Source of the DNA: Hydractinia symbiolongicarpus
Taxonomy: Eukaryota > Cnidaria > Hydrozoa > Anthoathecata > Hydractiniidae
Direction: 5' to 3'
Assembly: GCF_029227915.1 (NCBI RefSeq)
Contig: NC_079876.1
Location: 4,218,001-4,282,000, forward strand
DNA: 64,000 nt
Shown piece after piece: positions 24,701 through 36,901 of this stretch (positions are counted from its first letter, which is position 1; every line of letters starts with the position of its first letter). The notes under the pieces were generated by a model. It had not been told where the DNA came from and did not search any database. It worked only from the letters and a program-made list of their open reading frames with translations. A program made the position numbers and the translations under genes.

Positions 24701-26463
24701 AATAGCGATGCAACATAGTAATATCAGAAAAATATCGCTAAATACATGTTGGTACGGATATGTGACCCAACCGTTGTAACTCACACGGACTGTAACCGTT
24801 AGAAAGTCAATGAAATGTAGTTTTTGAAACTGTCGCTATTTCTTCAGCGCGCGATAACAGATAGGATTGGTCTTACAGTAAGAAATGACATATTTATCTA
24901 AAATTTTAAATGAAGCGCTACTACAGCGCCCAGTGTAATCGCTGAGTTCCGGCAATCATGTCAAATTAAAAATAATGTTATTTCTTGGAGTCCAATTGTC
25001 TCACTTATAACATTTATAAAGTCACAGTCCAAAATCAGTTCAATTAAGTCCCACAGTCAATCGTTTCACTGCTAAAAGCGATGCAACCTAGTAATATTGG
25101 AAAAATATCGCTAAATACATGTTGGTACGAGTATGTGACGCAACCGTTGTAACTGAAGCAGATTGATATCGTTAGAAAGTCAATGAAATGTAGTTTTTGA
25201 AACTGTCGTTATTTCTTCAGCGCGCGATAACGGCTAGGATTGGTCCCACAGTAAAAATGACTTAACTATCTAAATTTTTAGATGAAGTGCTACCACAGCG
25301 CCCAGTGTAATCGCTGAGTTCCGGCAATCATGTCAAATTAAGAAGAATGTTATTTCTTGGAGTCCAATTGTCTTATTTATCACATTTATCAATTCACAGC
25401 CCAATATCAGTTCAATTAAGTCCCACTGTCAATCGTTTCACTGTTAAAAGCGATACAACCTAGTATTACCGGAAAGATATCACGAAATACATTTTGGTAA
25501 GAATATGTGACTTAGCTGTTGTAACTCAAACGGATTGATACTGTTAGAAAGTCAATGAAATGTACTTTTTGAAACTGTCGCTATTTTTTCAGAGCGGGAT
25601 AACGACTAGGATTGGTCCCACAGTAAGAAATGACTTATTTATCTAAATTCTTAAATGAAGCGCTACCACAGCGCCCAGTGTAATCACAGAGTTCCGGCAA
25701 TCATGTCAAATTAAAAGGAAATGTTATTTCTTGGAGTCCAATTGTCTCACTTATAACATTTATAAGGTCACAGTCAAAAATCAGTTCAATTTAATCCCAC
25801 AGTTAATCATTTCACTGTTAAAAGCGATGCAACCTATTAATATGAGAAAATTATCGCTAAATACATGTTGGTACGAATATATGACTCATCCGTTGTAACT
25901 CAAACGGATTGATGCTGTTAGAAAGTCAATGAAATGTAGTTTTTGAACCTTTCTCTATTTCTTCAGCGCGGGATAACGGCTAGGATTGGTCCCACAGTAA
26001 AAAATGACTTATTTATCTAAATTTTTAAATGAAGCGCTACCACAGCGACCAGTGTAATCGCTGAGTTCCGGCAATCATGTCAAATTAAGAAGAATGTTAT
26101 TTCTTGTAGTCCAATTGTCTCACTTATAACATTTATAAAGTCACAGTCCAAAATCAGTTCAATTAAGTCCCACAGTCAATCGTTTCACTGCTAAAAGCGA
26201 TGCAACCTAGTAATATTGGAAAAATATCGCTAAATACATGTTGGTACGAGTATGTGACGCAACCGTTGTAACTGAAGCAGATTGATATCGTTAGAAAGTC
26301 AATGAAATGTAGTTTATGAAACTGTCGCTATTTCTTCAGCGCGCGATAACGGCTAGGATTGGTCCCACAGTAAAAATGACTTAACTATCTAAATTCTTAA
26401 ATGAAGCGCTACCACAGCGCTCAGTGTAATCGCTGAGTTCCGGCAATCATGTCAAATTAAAAA
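24701..26463 (+). repeat. Precursor (shorter) tail of the 14-mer HOR
   Basis: Corresponds to 29,174-31,682 of the first full HOR but lacks one C-A dimer. The D-type marker aatagcgatgcaac is at 24,701 and 29,174 (offset 4,473, 12 monomers), whereas the next HOR start is offset by 5,219 (14 monomers). The single rather than doubled tcaattcacagcccaatatc monomer explains the difference. It therefore resembles the 12-monomer state before an internal duplication. Confidence 0.88.
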
Positions 26464-26836
26464 GAATGTTATTTCTTGGAGTCCAATTGTCTCACTTATA
26501 AAATTTATAAGGTCCCAGTCAAAAATCAGTTCAATTTAATCCCACAGTCAATCATTTCACTGTTAAAAGCGATGCAACCTATTAATATGAGAAAATTATC
26601 GCTAAATACATGTTGGTACGAATATATGACTCATCCGTTGTTACTCAAACGGATTGATGCTGTTAGAAAGTCAATGAAATGTAGTTTATGAAACTGTCTC
26701 TATATCTTCAGCGCGGGATAACGGCTAGGATTGGTCCCACAGTAAAAAATGACTTATTTATCTAAATTTTTAAATGAAGCGCTACCAAAGCGACCAGTGT
26801 AATCGCTGAGTTCCTGCAATCATGTCAAATTAAGAA
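26464..26836 (+). repeat. HOR monomer 1, family A (open variant)
   Basis: Family A markers: cagtcaaaaatcag, attaatatgagaaaattatc, gactcatccg, gatgctg, gcgcgggataac. It has TTA in cgttgttactc and the rare ggtcccagtc. It also carries agtttatgaaac, shared with the preceding B monomer. Confidence 0.93.
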
Positions 26837-27208
26837 GAATGTTATTTCTTGTAGTCCAATTGTCTCACTTATAACATTTATAAAGTCACAGTCCAAAGTC
26901 AGTTCAATTAAATCCCACAGTCAATCGTTTCACTGTTAAAAGCGATGCAACCTATTAATATTGGAAAAATATCGCTAAATACATGTTGGTACGAGTATGT
27001 GACGCAACCGTTGTAACTGAAGCGGATTGATACCGTTAGAAAGTCAATGAAATGTAGCTTTTGAAACTGTCGCTATTTCTTCAGCGCGCGATAACGGCTA
27101 GGATTAGTCCCACAGTAAAAATGACTTAACTATCTAAATTTTTAAATGAAGTGCTACCAAAGCGCCCAGTGTAATCGCTGAGTTCCGGCAATCACGTCAA
27201 ATTAAGAA
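26837..27208 (+). repeat. HOR monomer 2, family B
   Basis: Family B markers: cttgtagtcc, attaatattggaaaa, gagtatgtgacgcaac, aactgaagcgg, gtagcttttg, ggattagtccc and a weakened hairpin gtgctaccaaagcgc. Confidence 0.92.
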
Positions 27209-27581
27209 GAATGTTATTTCTTGGGGTCCAGTTTTCTCATTTATCACATTTATCAGGTCACAGTCCAAAGTTAGTTCAATTAAGTCACACAGTCAATCGT
27301 TTCACTGTTAATAGCGATGCAACATAGTAATATCAGAAAAATATCGCTAAACACATGTTGGTACGGATATGTGACCCAACCGTTGTAACTCACACGGACT
27401 GTAACCGTTAGAAAGTCAATGAAATGTAGTTTTTGAAACTGTCGCTATTTCTTCAGCGCGCGATAACAGATAGGATTGGTCTTACAGTAAGAAATGACAT
27501 ATTTATCTAAAATTTTAAATGAAGCGCTACCACAGCGCCCAGTGTAATCGCTGAGTTCCGGCAATCATGTCAAATTAAAAA
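27209..27581 (+). repeat. HOR monomer 3, family D
   Basis: Family D markers: ggggtccagttttctc, gttagttcaattaagtcac, catagtaatatcag, the rare ctaaacacatg, cggatatgtgaccc, cacacggactgtaacc, and acagataggattggtcttac. Confidence 0.93.
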
Positions 27582-27954
27582 TAATGTTATTTCTTGGAGT
27601 CCAATTGTCTCACTTATAACATTTATAAGGTCACAGCTCAAAATCAGTTCCAATTAAGTCCCACAGTCAATCGTTTCACTGTTAAAAGCGATACAACCTA
27701 GTATTACCGGAAAGATATCACGAAATACATTTTGGTACGAGTATGTGACGCAACCGTTGTAACTGAAGAGGATTGATACCGTTAGAAAGTCAATGAAATG
27801 TAGTTTTTGAAACTGTCGCTATTTCTTCAGCGCGCGATAACGGCTAGGATTGGTCCAACAGTAAAAATGACTTAATTATCTAAATTTTAAAATGAAGTGC
27901 TACCACAGCGCCCAGTGCAATCTCTGAGTTCCGGCAATCACGTCAAATTAAGAA
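27582..27954 (+). repeat. HOR monomer 4, family E
   Basis: Family E markers: cagctcaaaatcagttcc, tattaccggaaagatatcac, ttttggtacgagtatg, gaggattgatacc, ggtccaacag, attttaaaatg, and cagtgcaatctctgag. It reads as an old fusion of a C-like left half and a B-like right half. Confidence 0.92.
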
Positions 27955-28326
27955 GAATGTTATTTCTTGGAGTCCAATTGTCTCACTTATAACACTTATA
28001 AGGTCACAGCCCAATATTAGTTCAATTAAGTCCCACAGTCAATCGTTTCACTGTTAAAAGCGATACAACCTAGTATTACCGGAAAGATATCACGAAATAC
28101 ATTTTGGTAAGAATATGTGACTCAGCCGTTGCAACTCAAACGGATGGTACTGTTAGAAAGTCAATGAAATGTACTTTTTGAAACTGTCGCTATTTCTTCA
28201 GAGCGGGATAACGGCTAGGATTGGTCCCACAGTAAGAAATGACTTATTTATCTAAATTCTTAAATGAAGCGCTACCACAGCGCCCAGTGTAATCGCTGAG
28301 TTCCGGCAATCATGTCAAATTAAAAA
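27955..28326 (+). repeat. HOR monomer 5, family C variant
   Basis: Carries aacacttataagg, cagcccaatattag, tattaccggaaagatatcac, ttttggtaagaata, cagccgttgcaactc and the 3-bp shorter cggatggtactg. The last is compensated elsewhere, so the monomer is 372 bp. Confidence 0.9.
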
Positions 28327-28699
28327 GAATTTTATTTCTTGGAGTCCAATTGTCTCACTTATAACATTTATAAGGTCACAGTCAAAAATCAGTTCAATTT
28401 AATCCCACAGTCAATCGTTTCACTGTTAAAAGCGATGCAACCTATTAATATGAGAAAATTATCGCTAAATACATGTTGGTACGAATATGTGACTCATCCG
28501 TTGTAACTCAAACGGATTGATGCTGTTAGAAAGTCAATGAAATGTAGTTTTTGATACTGTCTCTATTTCTTCAGCGCGGGATAACGGCTAGGATTGGTCC
28601 CACAATATAAAATGACTTATTTATCTAAATTTTTAAATAAAGCGCTACCACAGCGACCAGTGTAATCGCTGAGTTCCGGCAATCATGTCAAATTAAGAA
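28327..28699 (+). repeat. HOR monomer 6, family A variant (closed)
   Basis: Starts gaattttatttcttgg. It has A markers with TAA in cgttgtaactc, plus gaatatgtgactcatcc, tttgatactgtctc, cccacaatataaaatg and aaataaagcgc. Confidence 0.9.
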
Positions 28700-29072
28700 G
28701 AATGTTATTTCTTGTAGTCCAATTGTCTCACTTATAACGTTTATAAAGTCACAGTCCAAAATCAGTTCAATTAAGTCCCACAGTCAATAGTTTCACTGTT
28801 AAAAGCGATGCAACCTAGTAATGTTGGAAAAATATCGCTAAATACATGTTGGTACGAGCATGTGACGCAACAGTTGTAACTGAAGCGGATTGATACCGTT
28901 AGAAAGTCAATGAAATGTAGTTTTTGATACTGTCTCTATTTCTTCAGCGCGGGATAACGGCTAGGATTGGTCCCACAATATAAAATGACTTATTTATCTA
29001 AATTTTTAAATGAAGCGCTACCACAGCGACCAGTGTAATCGCTGAGTTCCGACAATCATGTCAAATTCAGAA
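28700..29072 (+). repeat. HOR monomer 7, B/A chimera
   Basis: The left half is B-like (cttgtagtcc, aacgtttataaag, caatagtttcac, gtaatgttggaaaaatatcg, gagcatgtgacgcaacag). The right part equals monomer 6 (tttgatactgtctc, cccacaatataaaatg). The switch lies in the conserved gaaagtcaatgaaatg region. Confidence 0.88.
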
Positions 29073-29445
29073 GAATGTTATTTCTTGTAGTCCAATTGTC
29101 TCACTTATAACGTTTATGAAGTCACAGTCCAAAATCAGTTCAATTAAGTCCCACAGTCAATCGTTTCACTGTTAATAGCGATGCAACATAGTAATATCAG
29201 AAAAATATCGCTAAATACATGTTGGTACGGATATGTGACCCAACCGTTGTAACTCACACGGACTGTAACCGTTAGAAAGTCAATGAAATGTAGTTTTTGA
29301 AACTGTCGCTATTTCTTCAGCGCGCGATAACAGATAGGATTGGTCTTACAGTAAGAAATGACATATTTATCTAAAATTTTAAATGAAGCGCTACTACAGC
29401 GCCCAGTGTAATCGCTGAGTTCCGGCAATCATGTCAAATTAAAAA
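29073..29445 (+). repeat. HOR monomer 8, B/D chimera
   Basis: The left end is B-like (ttcagaagaatg, cttgtagtcc, aacgtttatgaag). From gttaatagcgatgcaac onward it is D-type (catagtaatatcag, cggatatgtgaccc, acagataggattggtcttac). The hairpin loop variant is gcgctactacagcgc. Confidence 0.89.
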
Positions 29446-29817
29446 TAATGTTATTTCTTGGAGTCCAATTGTCTCACTTATAACATTTATAAAGTCACAG
29501 TCCAAAATCAGTTCAATTAAATCCCACAGTCAATCGTTTCACTGCTAAAAGCGATGCAACCTAGTAATATTGGAAAAATATCGCTAAATACATGTTGGTA
29601 CGAGTATGTGACGCAACCGTTGTAACTGAAGCAGATTGATATCGTTAGAAAGTCAATGAAATGTAGTTTTTGAAACTGTCGTTATTTCTTCAGCGCGCGA
29701 TAACGGCTAGGATTGGTCCCACAGTAAAAATGACTTAACTATCTAAATTTTTAGATGAAGTGCTACCACAGCGCCCAGTGTAATCGCTGAGTTCCGGCAA
29801 TCATGTCAAATTAAGAA
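29446..29817 (+). repeat. HOR monomer 9, E/B chimera
   Basis: A short E-like start (aaaaataatg, cttggagtcc) turns into B (taaagtcacagtccaaaatc, ctgctaaaagcg, aagcagattgatatcg). It carries gtcgttatttcttc and tttagatgaagtgc. Confidence 0.88.
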
Positions 29818-30190
29818 GAATGTTATTTCTTGGAGTCCAATTGTCTCATTTATCACATTTATCAATTCACAGCCCAATATCAGTTCAATTAAGTCCCACT
29901 GTCAATCGTTTCACTGTTAAAAGCGATACAACCTAGTATTACCGGAAAGATATCACGAAATACATTTTGGTAAGAATATGTGACTTAGCTGTTGTAACTC
30001 AAACGGATTGATACTGTTAGAAAGTCAATGAAATGTACTTTTTGAAACTGTCGCTATTTTTTCAGAGCGGGATAACGACTAGGATTGGTCCCACAGTAAG
30101 AAATGACTTATTTATCTAAATTCTTAAATGAAGCGCTACCACAGCGCCCAGTGTAATCACAGAGTTCCGGCAATCATGTCAAATTAAAAG
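29818..30190 (+). repeat. HOR monomer 10, family C
   Basis: Family C markers: catttatcacatttatc, the rare aattcacagccc, cccactgtcaatcg, tattaccggaaagatatcac, gacttagctgttg, agagcgggataacgac. It is followed by gtgtaatcacagag. Confidence 0.92.
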
Positions 30191-30563
30191 GAAATGTTAT
30201 TTCTTGGAGTCCAATTGTCTCACTTATAACATTTATAAGGTCACAGTCAAAAATCAGTTCAATTTAATCCCACAGTTAATCATTTCACTGTTAAAAGCGA
30301 TGCAACCTATTAATATGAGAAAATTATCGCTAAATACATGTTGGTACGAATATATGACTCATCCGTTGTAACTCAAACGGATTGATGCTGTTAGAAAGTC
30401 AATGAAATGTAGTTTTTGAACCTGTCTCTATTTCTTCAGCGCGCGATAACGGCTAGGATTGGTCCCACAGTAAAAATGACTTAACTATCTAAATTTTTAG
30501 ATGAAGTGCTACCACAGCGCCCAGTGTAATCGCTGAGTTCCGGCAATCATGTCAAATTAAGAA
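30191..30563 (+). repeat. HOR monomer 11, family A with B tail
   Basis: Starts gaaatgttatttc (one extra base). It has A markers with TAA (closed) and gaacctgtctc, then switches at ttcagcgcg to the B tail cgataacgg with tttagatgaagtgc. The switch is the junction of an internal dimer duplication. Confidence 0.9.
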
Positions 30564-30936
30564 GAATGTTATTTCTTGGAGTCCAATTGTCTCATTTATC
30601 ACATTTATCAATTCACAGCCCAATATCAGTTCAATTAAGTCCCACTGTCAATCGTTTCACTGTTAAAAGCGATACAACCTAGTATTACCGGAAAGATATC
30701 ACGAAATACATTTTGGTAAGAATATGTGACTTAGCTGTTGTAACTCAAACGGATTGATACTGTTAGAAAGTCAATGAAATGTACTTTTTGAAACTGTCGC
30801 TATTTTTTCAGAGCGGGATAACGACTAGGATTGGTCCCACAGTAAGAAATGACTTATTTATCTAAATTCTTAAATGAAGCGCTACCACAGCGCCCAGTGT
30901 AATCGCAGAGTTCCGGCAATCATGTCAAATTAAAAG
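30564..30936 (+). repeat. HOR monomer 12, family C (duplicate of monomer 10)
   Basis: Repeats monomer 10 at +746, including the rare aattcacagccc (29,864 and 30,610). It ends gtgtaatcgcagag instead of gtgtaatcacagag. Confidence 0.93.
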
Positions 30937-31310
30937 GAAATGTTATTTCTTGGAGTCCAATTGTCTCACTTATAACATTTATAAGGTCACAGTCAAAAAT
31001 CATTTCAATTTAATCCCACAGTTAATCATTTCACTGTTAAAAGCGATGCAACCTATTAATATGAGAAAATTATCGCTAAATACATGTTGGTACGAATATA
31101 TGACTCATCCGTTGTAACTCAAACGGATTGATGCTGTTAGAAAGTCAATGAAATGTAGTTTTTGAACCTGTCTCTATTTCTTCAGCGCGGGATAACGGCT
31201 AGGATTGGTCCCACAGTAAAAAATGACTTATTTATCTAAATTTTTAAATGAAGCGCTACCACAGCGACCAGTGTAATCGCTGAGTTCCGGCAATCATGTC
31301 AAATTAAGAA
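30937..31310 (+). repeat. HOR monomer 13, family A (duplicate of monomer 11)
   Basis: Repeats monomer 11 but keeps the ordinary A tail (gcgcgggataac, cagcgaccag). The rare aaaatcatttcaattt near 31,003 is shared with 51,130 in the second 20-kb unit. At 374 bp it is the longest monomer of the HOR. Confidence 0.92.
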
Positions 31311-31682
31311 GAATGTTATTTCTTGTAGTCCAATTGTCTCACTTATAACATTTATAAAGTCACAGTCCAAAATCAGTTCAATTAAGTCCCACAGTCAATC
31401 GTTTCACTGCTAAAAGCGATGCAACCTAGTAATATTGGAAAAATATCGCTAAATACATGTTGGTACGAGTATGTGACGCAACCGTTGTAACTGAAGCAGA
31501 TTGATATCGTTAGAAAGTCAATGAAATGTAGTTTTTGAAACTGTCGCTATTTCTTCAGCGCACGATAACGGCTAGGATTAGTCCCACAGTAAAAATGACT
31601 TAACTATCTAAATTCTTAAATGAAGCGCTACCACAGCGCTCAGTGTAATCGCTGAGTTCCGGCAATCATGTCAAATTAAAAA
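31311..31682 (+). repeat. HOR monomer 14, family B
   Basis: B markers with ctgctaaaagcg and aagcagattgatatcg, then gcgcacgataacgg (a CpG to CpA change), ttcttaaatgaagcgc and gcgctcagtg at the end. Confidence 0.92.
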
Positions 31683-34600
31683 GAATGTTATTTCTTGGAG
31701 TCCAATTGTCTCACTTATAAAATTTATAAGGTCCCAGTCAAAAATCAGTTCAATTTAATCCCACAGTCAATCATTTCACTGTTAAAAGCGATGCAACCTA
31801 TTAATATGAGAAAATTATCGCTAAATACATGTTGGTACGAATATATGACTCATCCGTTGTTACTCAAACGGATTGATGCTGTTAGAAAGTCAATGAAATG
31901 TAGTTTTTGAAACTGTCTCTATATCTTCAGCGCGGGATAACGGCTAGGATTGGTCCCACAGTAAAAAATGACTTATTTATCTAAATTTTTAAATGAAGCG
32001 CTACCAAAGCGACCAGTGTAATCGCTGAGTTCCTGCAATCATGTCAAATTAAGAAGAATGTTATTTCTTGTAGTCCAATTGTCTCACTTATAACATTTAT
32101 AAAGTCACAGTCCAAAGTCAGTTCAATTAAATCCCACAGTCAATCGTTTCACTGTTAAAAGCGATGCAACCTATTAATATTGGAAAAATATCGCTAAATA
32201 CATGTTGGTACGAGTATGTGACGCAACCGTTGTAACTGAAGCGGATTGATACCGTTAGAAAGTCAATGAAATGTAGCTTTTGAAACTGTCGCTATTTCTT
32301 CAGCGCGCGATAACGGCTAGGATTAGTCCCACAGTAAAAATGACTTAACTATCTAAATTTTTAAATGAAGTGCTACCAAAGCGCCGAGTGTAATCGCTGA
32401 GTTCCGGCAATCACGTCAAATTAAGAAGAATGTTATTTCTTGGGGTCCAGTTTTCTCATTTATCACATTTATCAGGTCACAGTCCAAAGTTATTTCAATT
32501 AAGTCACACAGTCAATCGTTTCACTGTTAATAGCGATGCAACATAGTAATATCAGAAAAATATCGCTAAACACATGTTGGTACGGATATGTGACCCAACC
32601 GTTGTAACTCACACGGACTGTAACCGTTAGAAAGTCAATGAAATGTAGTTTTTGAAACTGTCGCTATTTCTTCAGCGCGCGATAACAGATAGGATTGGTC
32701 TTACAGTAAGAAATGACATATTTATCTAAAATTTTAAATGAAGCGCTACCACAGCGCCCAGTGTAATCGCTGAGTTCCGGCAATCATGTCAAATTAAAAA
32801 TAATGTTATTTCTTGGAGTCCAATTGTCTCACTTATAACATTTATAAGGTCACAGCTCAAAATCAGTTCCAATTAAGTCCCACAGTCAATCGTTTCACTG
32901 TTAAAAGCGATACAACCTAGTATTACCGGAAAGATATCACGAAATACATTTTGGTACGAGTATGTGACGCAACCGTTGTAACTGAAGAGGATTGATACCG
33001 TTAGAAAGTCAATGAAATGTAGTTTTTGAAACTGTCGCTATTTCTTCAGCGCGCGATAACGGCTAGGATTGGTCCAACAGTAAAAATGACTTAATTATCT
33101 AAATTTTAAAATGAAGTGCTACCACAGCGCCCAGTGCAATCTCTGAGTTCCGGCAATCACGTCAAATTAAGAAGAATGTTATTTCTTGGAGGCCAATTGT
33201 CTCACTTATAACACTTATAAGGTCACAGCCCAATATTAGTTCAATTAAGTCCCACAGTCAATCGTTTCACTGTTAAAAGCGATACAACCTAGTATTACCG
33301 GAAAGATATCACGAAATACATTTTGGTAAGAATATGTGACTCAGCCGTTGCAACTCAAACGGATGGTACTGTTAGAAAGTCAATGAAATGTACTTTTTGA
33401 AACTGTCGCTATTTCTTCAGAGCGGGATAACGGCTAGGATTGGTCCCACAGTAAGAAATGACTTATTTATCTAAATTCTTAAATGAAGCGCTACCACAGC
33501 GCCCAGTGTAATCGCTGAGTTCCGGCAATCATGTCAAATTAAAAAGAATTTTATTTCTTGGAGTCCAATTGTCTCACTTATAACATTTATAAGGTCACAG
33601 TCAAAAATCAGTTCAATTTAATCCCACAGTCAATCGTTTCACTGTTAAAAGCGATGCAACCTATTAATATGAGAAAATTATCGCTAAATACATGTTGGTA
33701 CGAATATGTGACTCATCCGTTGTAACTCAAACGGATTGATGCTGTTAGAAAGTCAATGAAATGTAGTTTTTGATACTGTCTCTATTTCTTCAGCGCGGGA
33801 TAACGGCTAGGATTGGTCCCACAATATAAAATGACTTATTTATCTAAATTTTTAAATAAAGCGCTACCACAGCGACCAGTGTAATCGCTGAGTTCCGGCA
33901 ATCATGTCAAATTAAGAAGAATGTTATTTCTTGTAGTCCAATTGTCTCACTTATAACGTTTATAAAGTCACAGTCCAAAATCAGTTCAATTAAGTCCCAC
34001 AGTCAATAGTTTCACTGTTAAAAGCGATGCAACCTAGTAATGTTGGAAAAATATCGCTAAATACATGTTGGTACGAGCATGTGACGCAACAGTTGTAACT
34101 GAAGCGGATTGATACCGTTAGAAAGTCAATGAAATGTAGTTTTTGATACTGTCTCTATTTCTTCAGCGCGGGATAACGGCTAGGATTGGTCCCACAATAT
34201 AAAATGACTTATTTATCTAAATTTTTAAATGAAGCGCTACCACAGCGACCAGTGTAATCGCTGAGTTCCGACAATCATGTCAAATTCAGAAGAATGTTAT
34301 TTCTTGTAGTCCAATTGTCTCACTTATAACGTTTATGAAGTCACAGTCCAAAATCAGTTCAATTAAGTCCCACAGTCAATCGTTTCACTGTTAATAGCGA
34401 TGCAACATAGTAATATCAGAAAAATATCGCTAAATACATGTTGGTACGGATATGTGACCCAACCGTTGTAACTCACACGGACTGTAACCGTTAGAAAGTC
34501 AATGAAATGTAGTTTTTGAAACTGTCGCTATTTCTTCAGCGCGCGATAACAGATAGGATTGGTCTTACAGTAAGAAATGACATATTTATCTAAAATTTTA

Positions 34601-36901
34601 AATGAAGCGCTACTACAGCGCCCAGTGTAATCGCTGAGTTCCGGCAATCATGTCAAATTAAAAATAATGTTATTTCTTGGAGTCCAATTGTCTCACTTAT
34701 AACATTTATAAAGTCACAGTCCAAAATCAGTTCAATTAAGTCCCACAGTCAATCGTTTCACTGCTAAAAGCGATGCAACCTAGTAATATTGGAAAAATAT
34801 CGCTAAATACATGTTGGTACGAGTATGTGACGCAACCGTTGTAACTGAAGCAGATTGATATCGTTAGAAAGTCAATGAAATGTAGTTTTTGAAACTGTCG
34901 TTATTTCTTCAGCGCGCGATAACGGCTAGGATTGGTCCCACAGTAAAAATGACTTAACTATCTAAATTTTTAGATGAAGTGCTACCACAGCGCCCAGTGT
35001 AATCGCTGAGTTCCGGCAATCATGTCAAATTAAGAAGAATGTTATTTCTTGGAGTCCAATTGTCTCATTTATCACATTTATCAATTCACAGCCCAATATC
35101 AGTTCAATTAAGTCCCACTGTCAATCGTTTCACTGTTAAAAGCGATACAACCTAGTATTACCGGAAAGATATCACGAAATACATTTTGGTAAGAATATGT
35201 GACTTAGCTGTTGTAACTCAAACGGATTGATACTGTTAGAAAGTCAATGAAATGTACTTTTTGAAACTGTCGCTATTTTTTCAGAGCGGGATAACGACTA
35301 GGATTGGTCCCACAGTAAGAAATGACTTATTTATCTAAATTCTTAAATGAAGCGCTACCACAGCGCCCAGTGTAATCACAGAGTTCCGGCAATCATGTCA
35401 AATTAAAAGGAAATGTTATTTCTTGGAGTCCAATTGTCTCACTTATAACATTTATAAGGTCACAGTCAAAAATCAGTTCAATTTAATCCCACAGTTAATC
35501 ATTTCACTGTTAAAAGCGATGCAACCTATTAATATGAGAAAATTATCGCTAAATACATGTTGGTACGAATATATGACTCATCCGTTGTAACTCAAACGGA
35601 TTGATGCTGTTAGAAAGTCAATGAAATGTAGTTTTTGAACCTGTCTCTATTTCTTCAGCGCGCGATAACGGCTAGGATTGGTCCCACAGTAAAAATGACT
35701 TAACTATCTAAATTTTTAGATGAAGTGCTACCACAGCGCCCAGTGTAATCGCAGAGTTCCGGCAATTATGTCAAATTAAGAAGAATGTTATTTCTTGGAG
35801 TCCAATTGTCTCATTTATCACATTTATCAATTCACAGCCCAATATCAGTTCAATTAAGTCCCACTGTCAATCGTTTCACTGTTAAAAGCGATACAACCTA
35901 GTATTACCGGAAAGATATCACGAAATACATTTTGGTAAGAATATGTGACTTAGCTGTTGTAACTCAAACGGATTGATACTGTTAGAAAGTCAATGAAATG
36001 TACTTTTTGAAACTGTCGCTATTTTTTCAGAGCGGGATAACGACTAGGATTGGTCCCACAGTAAGAAATGACTTATTTATCTAAATTCTTAAATGAAGCG
36101 CTACCACAGCGCCCAGTGTAATCGCAGAGTTCCGGCAATCATGTCAAATTAAAAGGAAATGTTATTTCTTGGAGTCCAATTGTCTCACTTATAACATTTA
36201 TAAGGTCACAGTCAAAAATCAGTTCAATTTAATCCCACAGTTAATCATTTCACTGTTAAAAGCGATGTAACCTATTAATATGAGAAAATTATCGCTAAAT
36301 ACATGTTGGTACGAATATATGACTCATCCGTTGTAACTCAAACGGATTGATGCTGTTAGAAAGTCAATGAAATGTAGTTTTTGAACCTGTCTCTATTTCT
36401 TCAGCGCGGGATAACGGCTAGGATTGGTCCCACAGTAAAAAATGACTTATTTATCTAAATTTTTAAATGAAGCGCTACCACAGCGACCAGTGTAATCGCT
36501 GAGTTCCGGCAATCATGTCAAATTAAGAAGAATGTTATTTCTTGTAGTCCAATTGTCTCACTTATAACATTTATAAAGTCACAGTCCAAAATCAGTTCAA
36601 TTAAGTCCCACAGTCAATCGTTTCACTGCTAAAAGCGATGCAACCTAGTAATATTGGAAAAATATCGCTAAATACATGTTGGTACGAGTATGTGACGCAA
36701 CCGTTGTAACTGAAGCAGATTGATATCGTTAGAAAGTCAATGAAATGTAGTTTTTGAAACTGTCGCTATTTCTTCAGCGCACGATAACGGCTAGGATTAG
36801 TCCCACAGTAAAAATGACTTAACTATCTAAATTCTTAAATGAAGCGCTACCACAGCGCTCAGTGTAATCGCTGAGTTCCGGCAATCATGTCAAATTAAAA
36901 A
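31683..36901 (+). repeat. 14-monomer HOR, copy 2 (5,219 bp)
   Basis: Same 14 monomers in the same order as copy 1. Differences noticed: agtttttgaaac instead of agtttatgaaac in monomer 1, gcgccgagtg near 32,386, gttatttcaatt near 32,490, cttggaggcc near 33,188, and gcaattatgtc near 35,763. The doubled C-A dimer is present (tcaattcac at 35,081 and 35,827). Confidence 0.97.

Larger units (their letters stand above)
26464..31682 (+). repeat. 14-monomer HOR, copy 1 (5,219 bp)
   Basis: Fourteen successive monomers, each annotated below, recur as a block with a period of exactly 5,219 bp. Markers at +5,219 include the open A monomer (26,476/31,695/36,914), gagcatgtgacgcaacag, ttcagaagaatg, gacaatcatgtc, and tcaattcacagccc. 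Monomer lengths sum to 5,219 (nine of 373, four of 372, one of 374). Copy 1 alone among the neighbours has agtttatgaaac in its first monomer. Confidence 0.97.
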
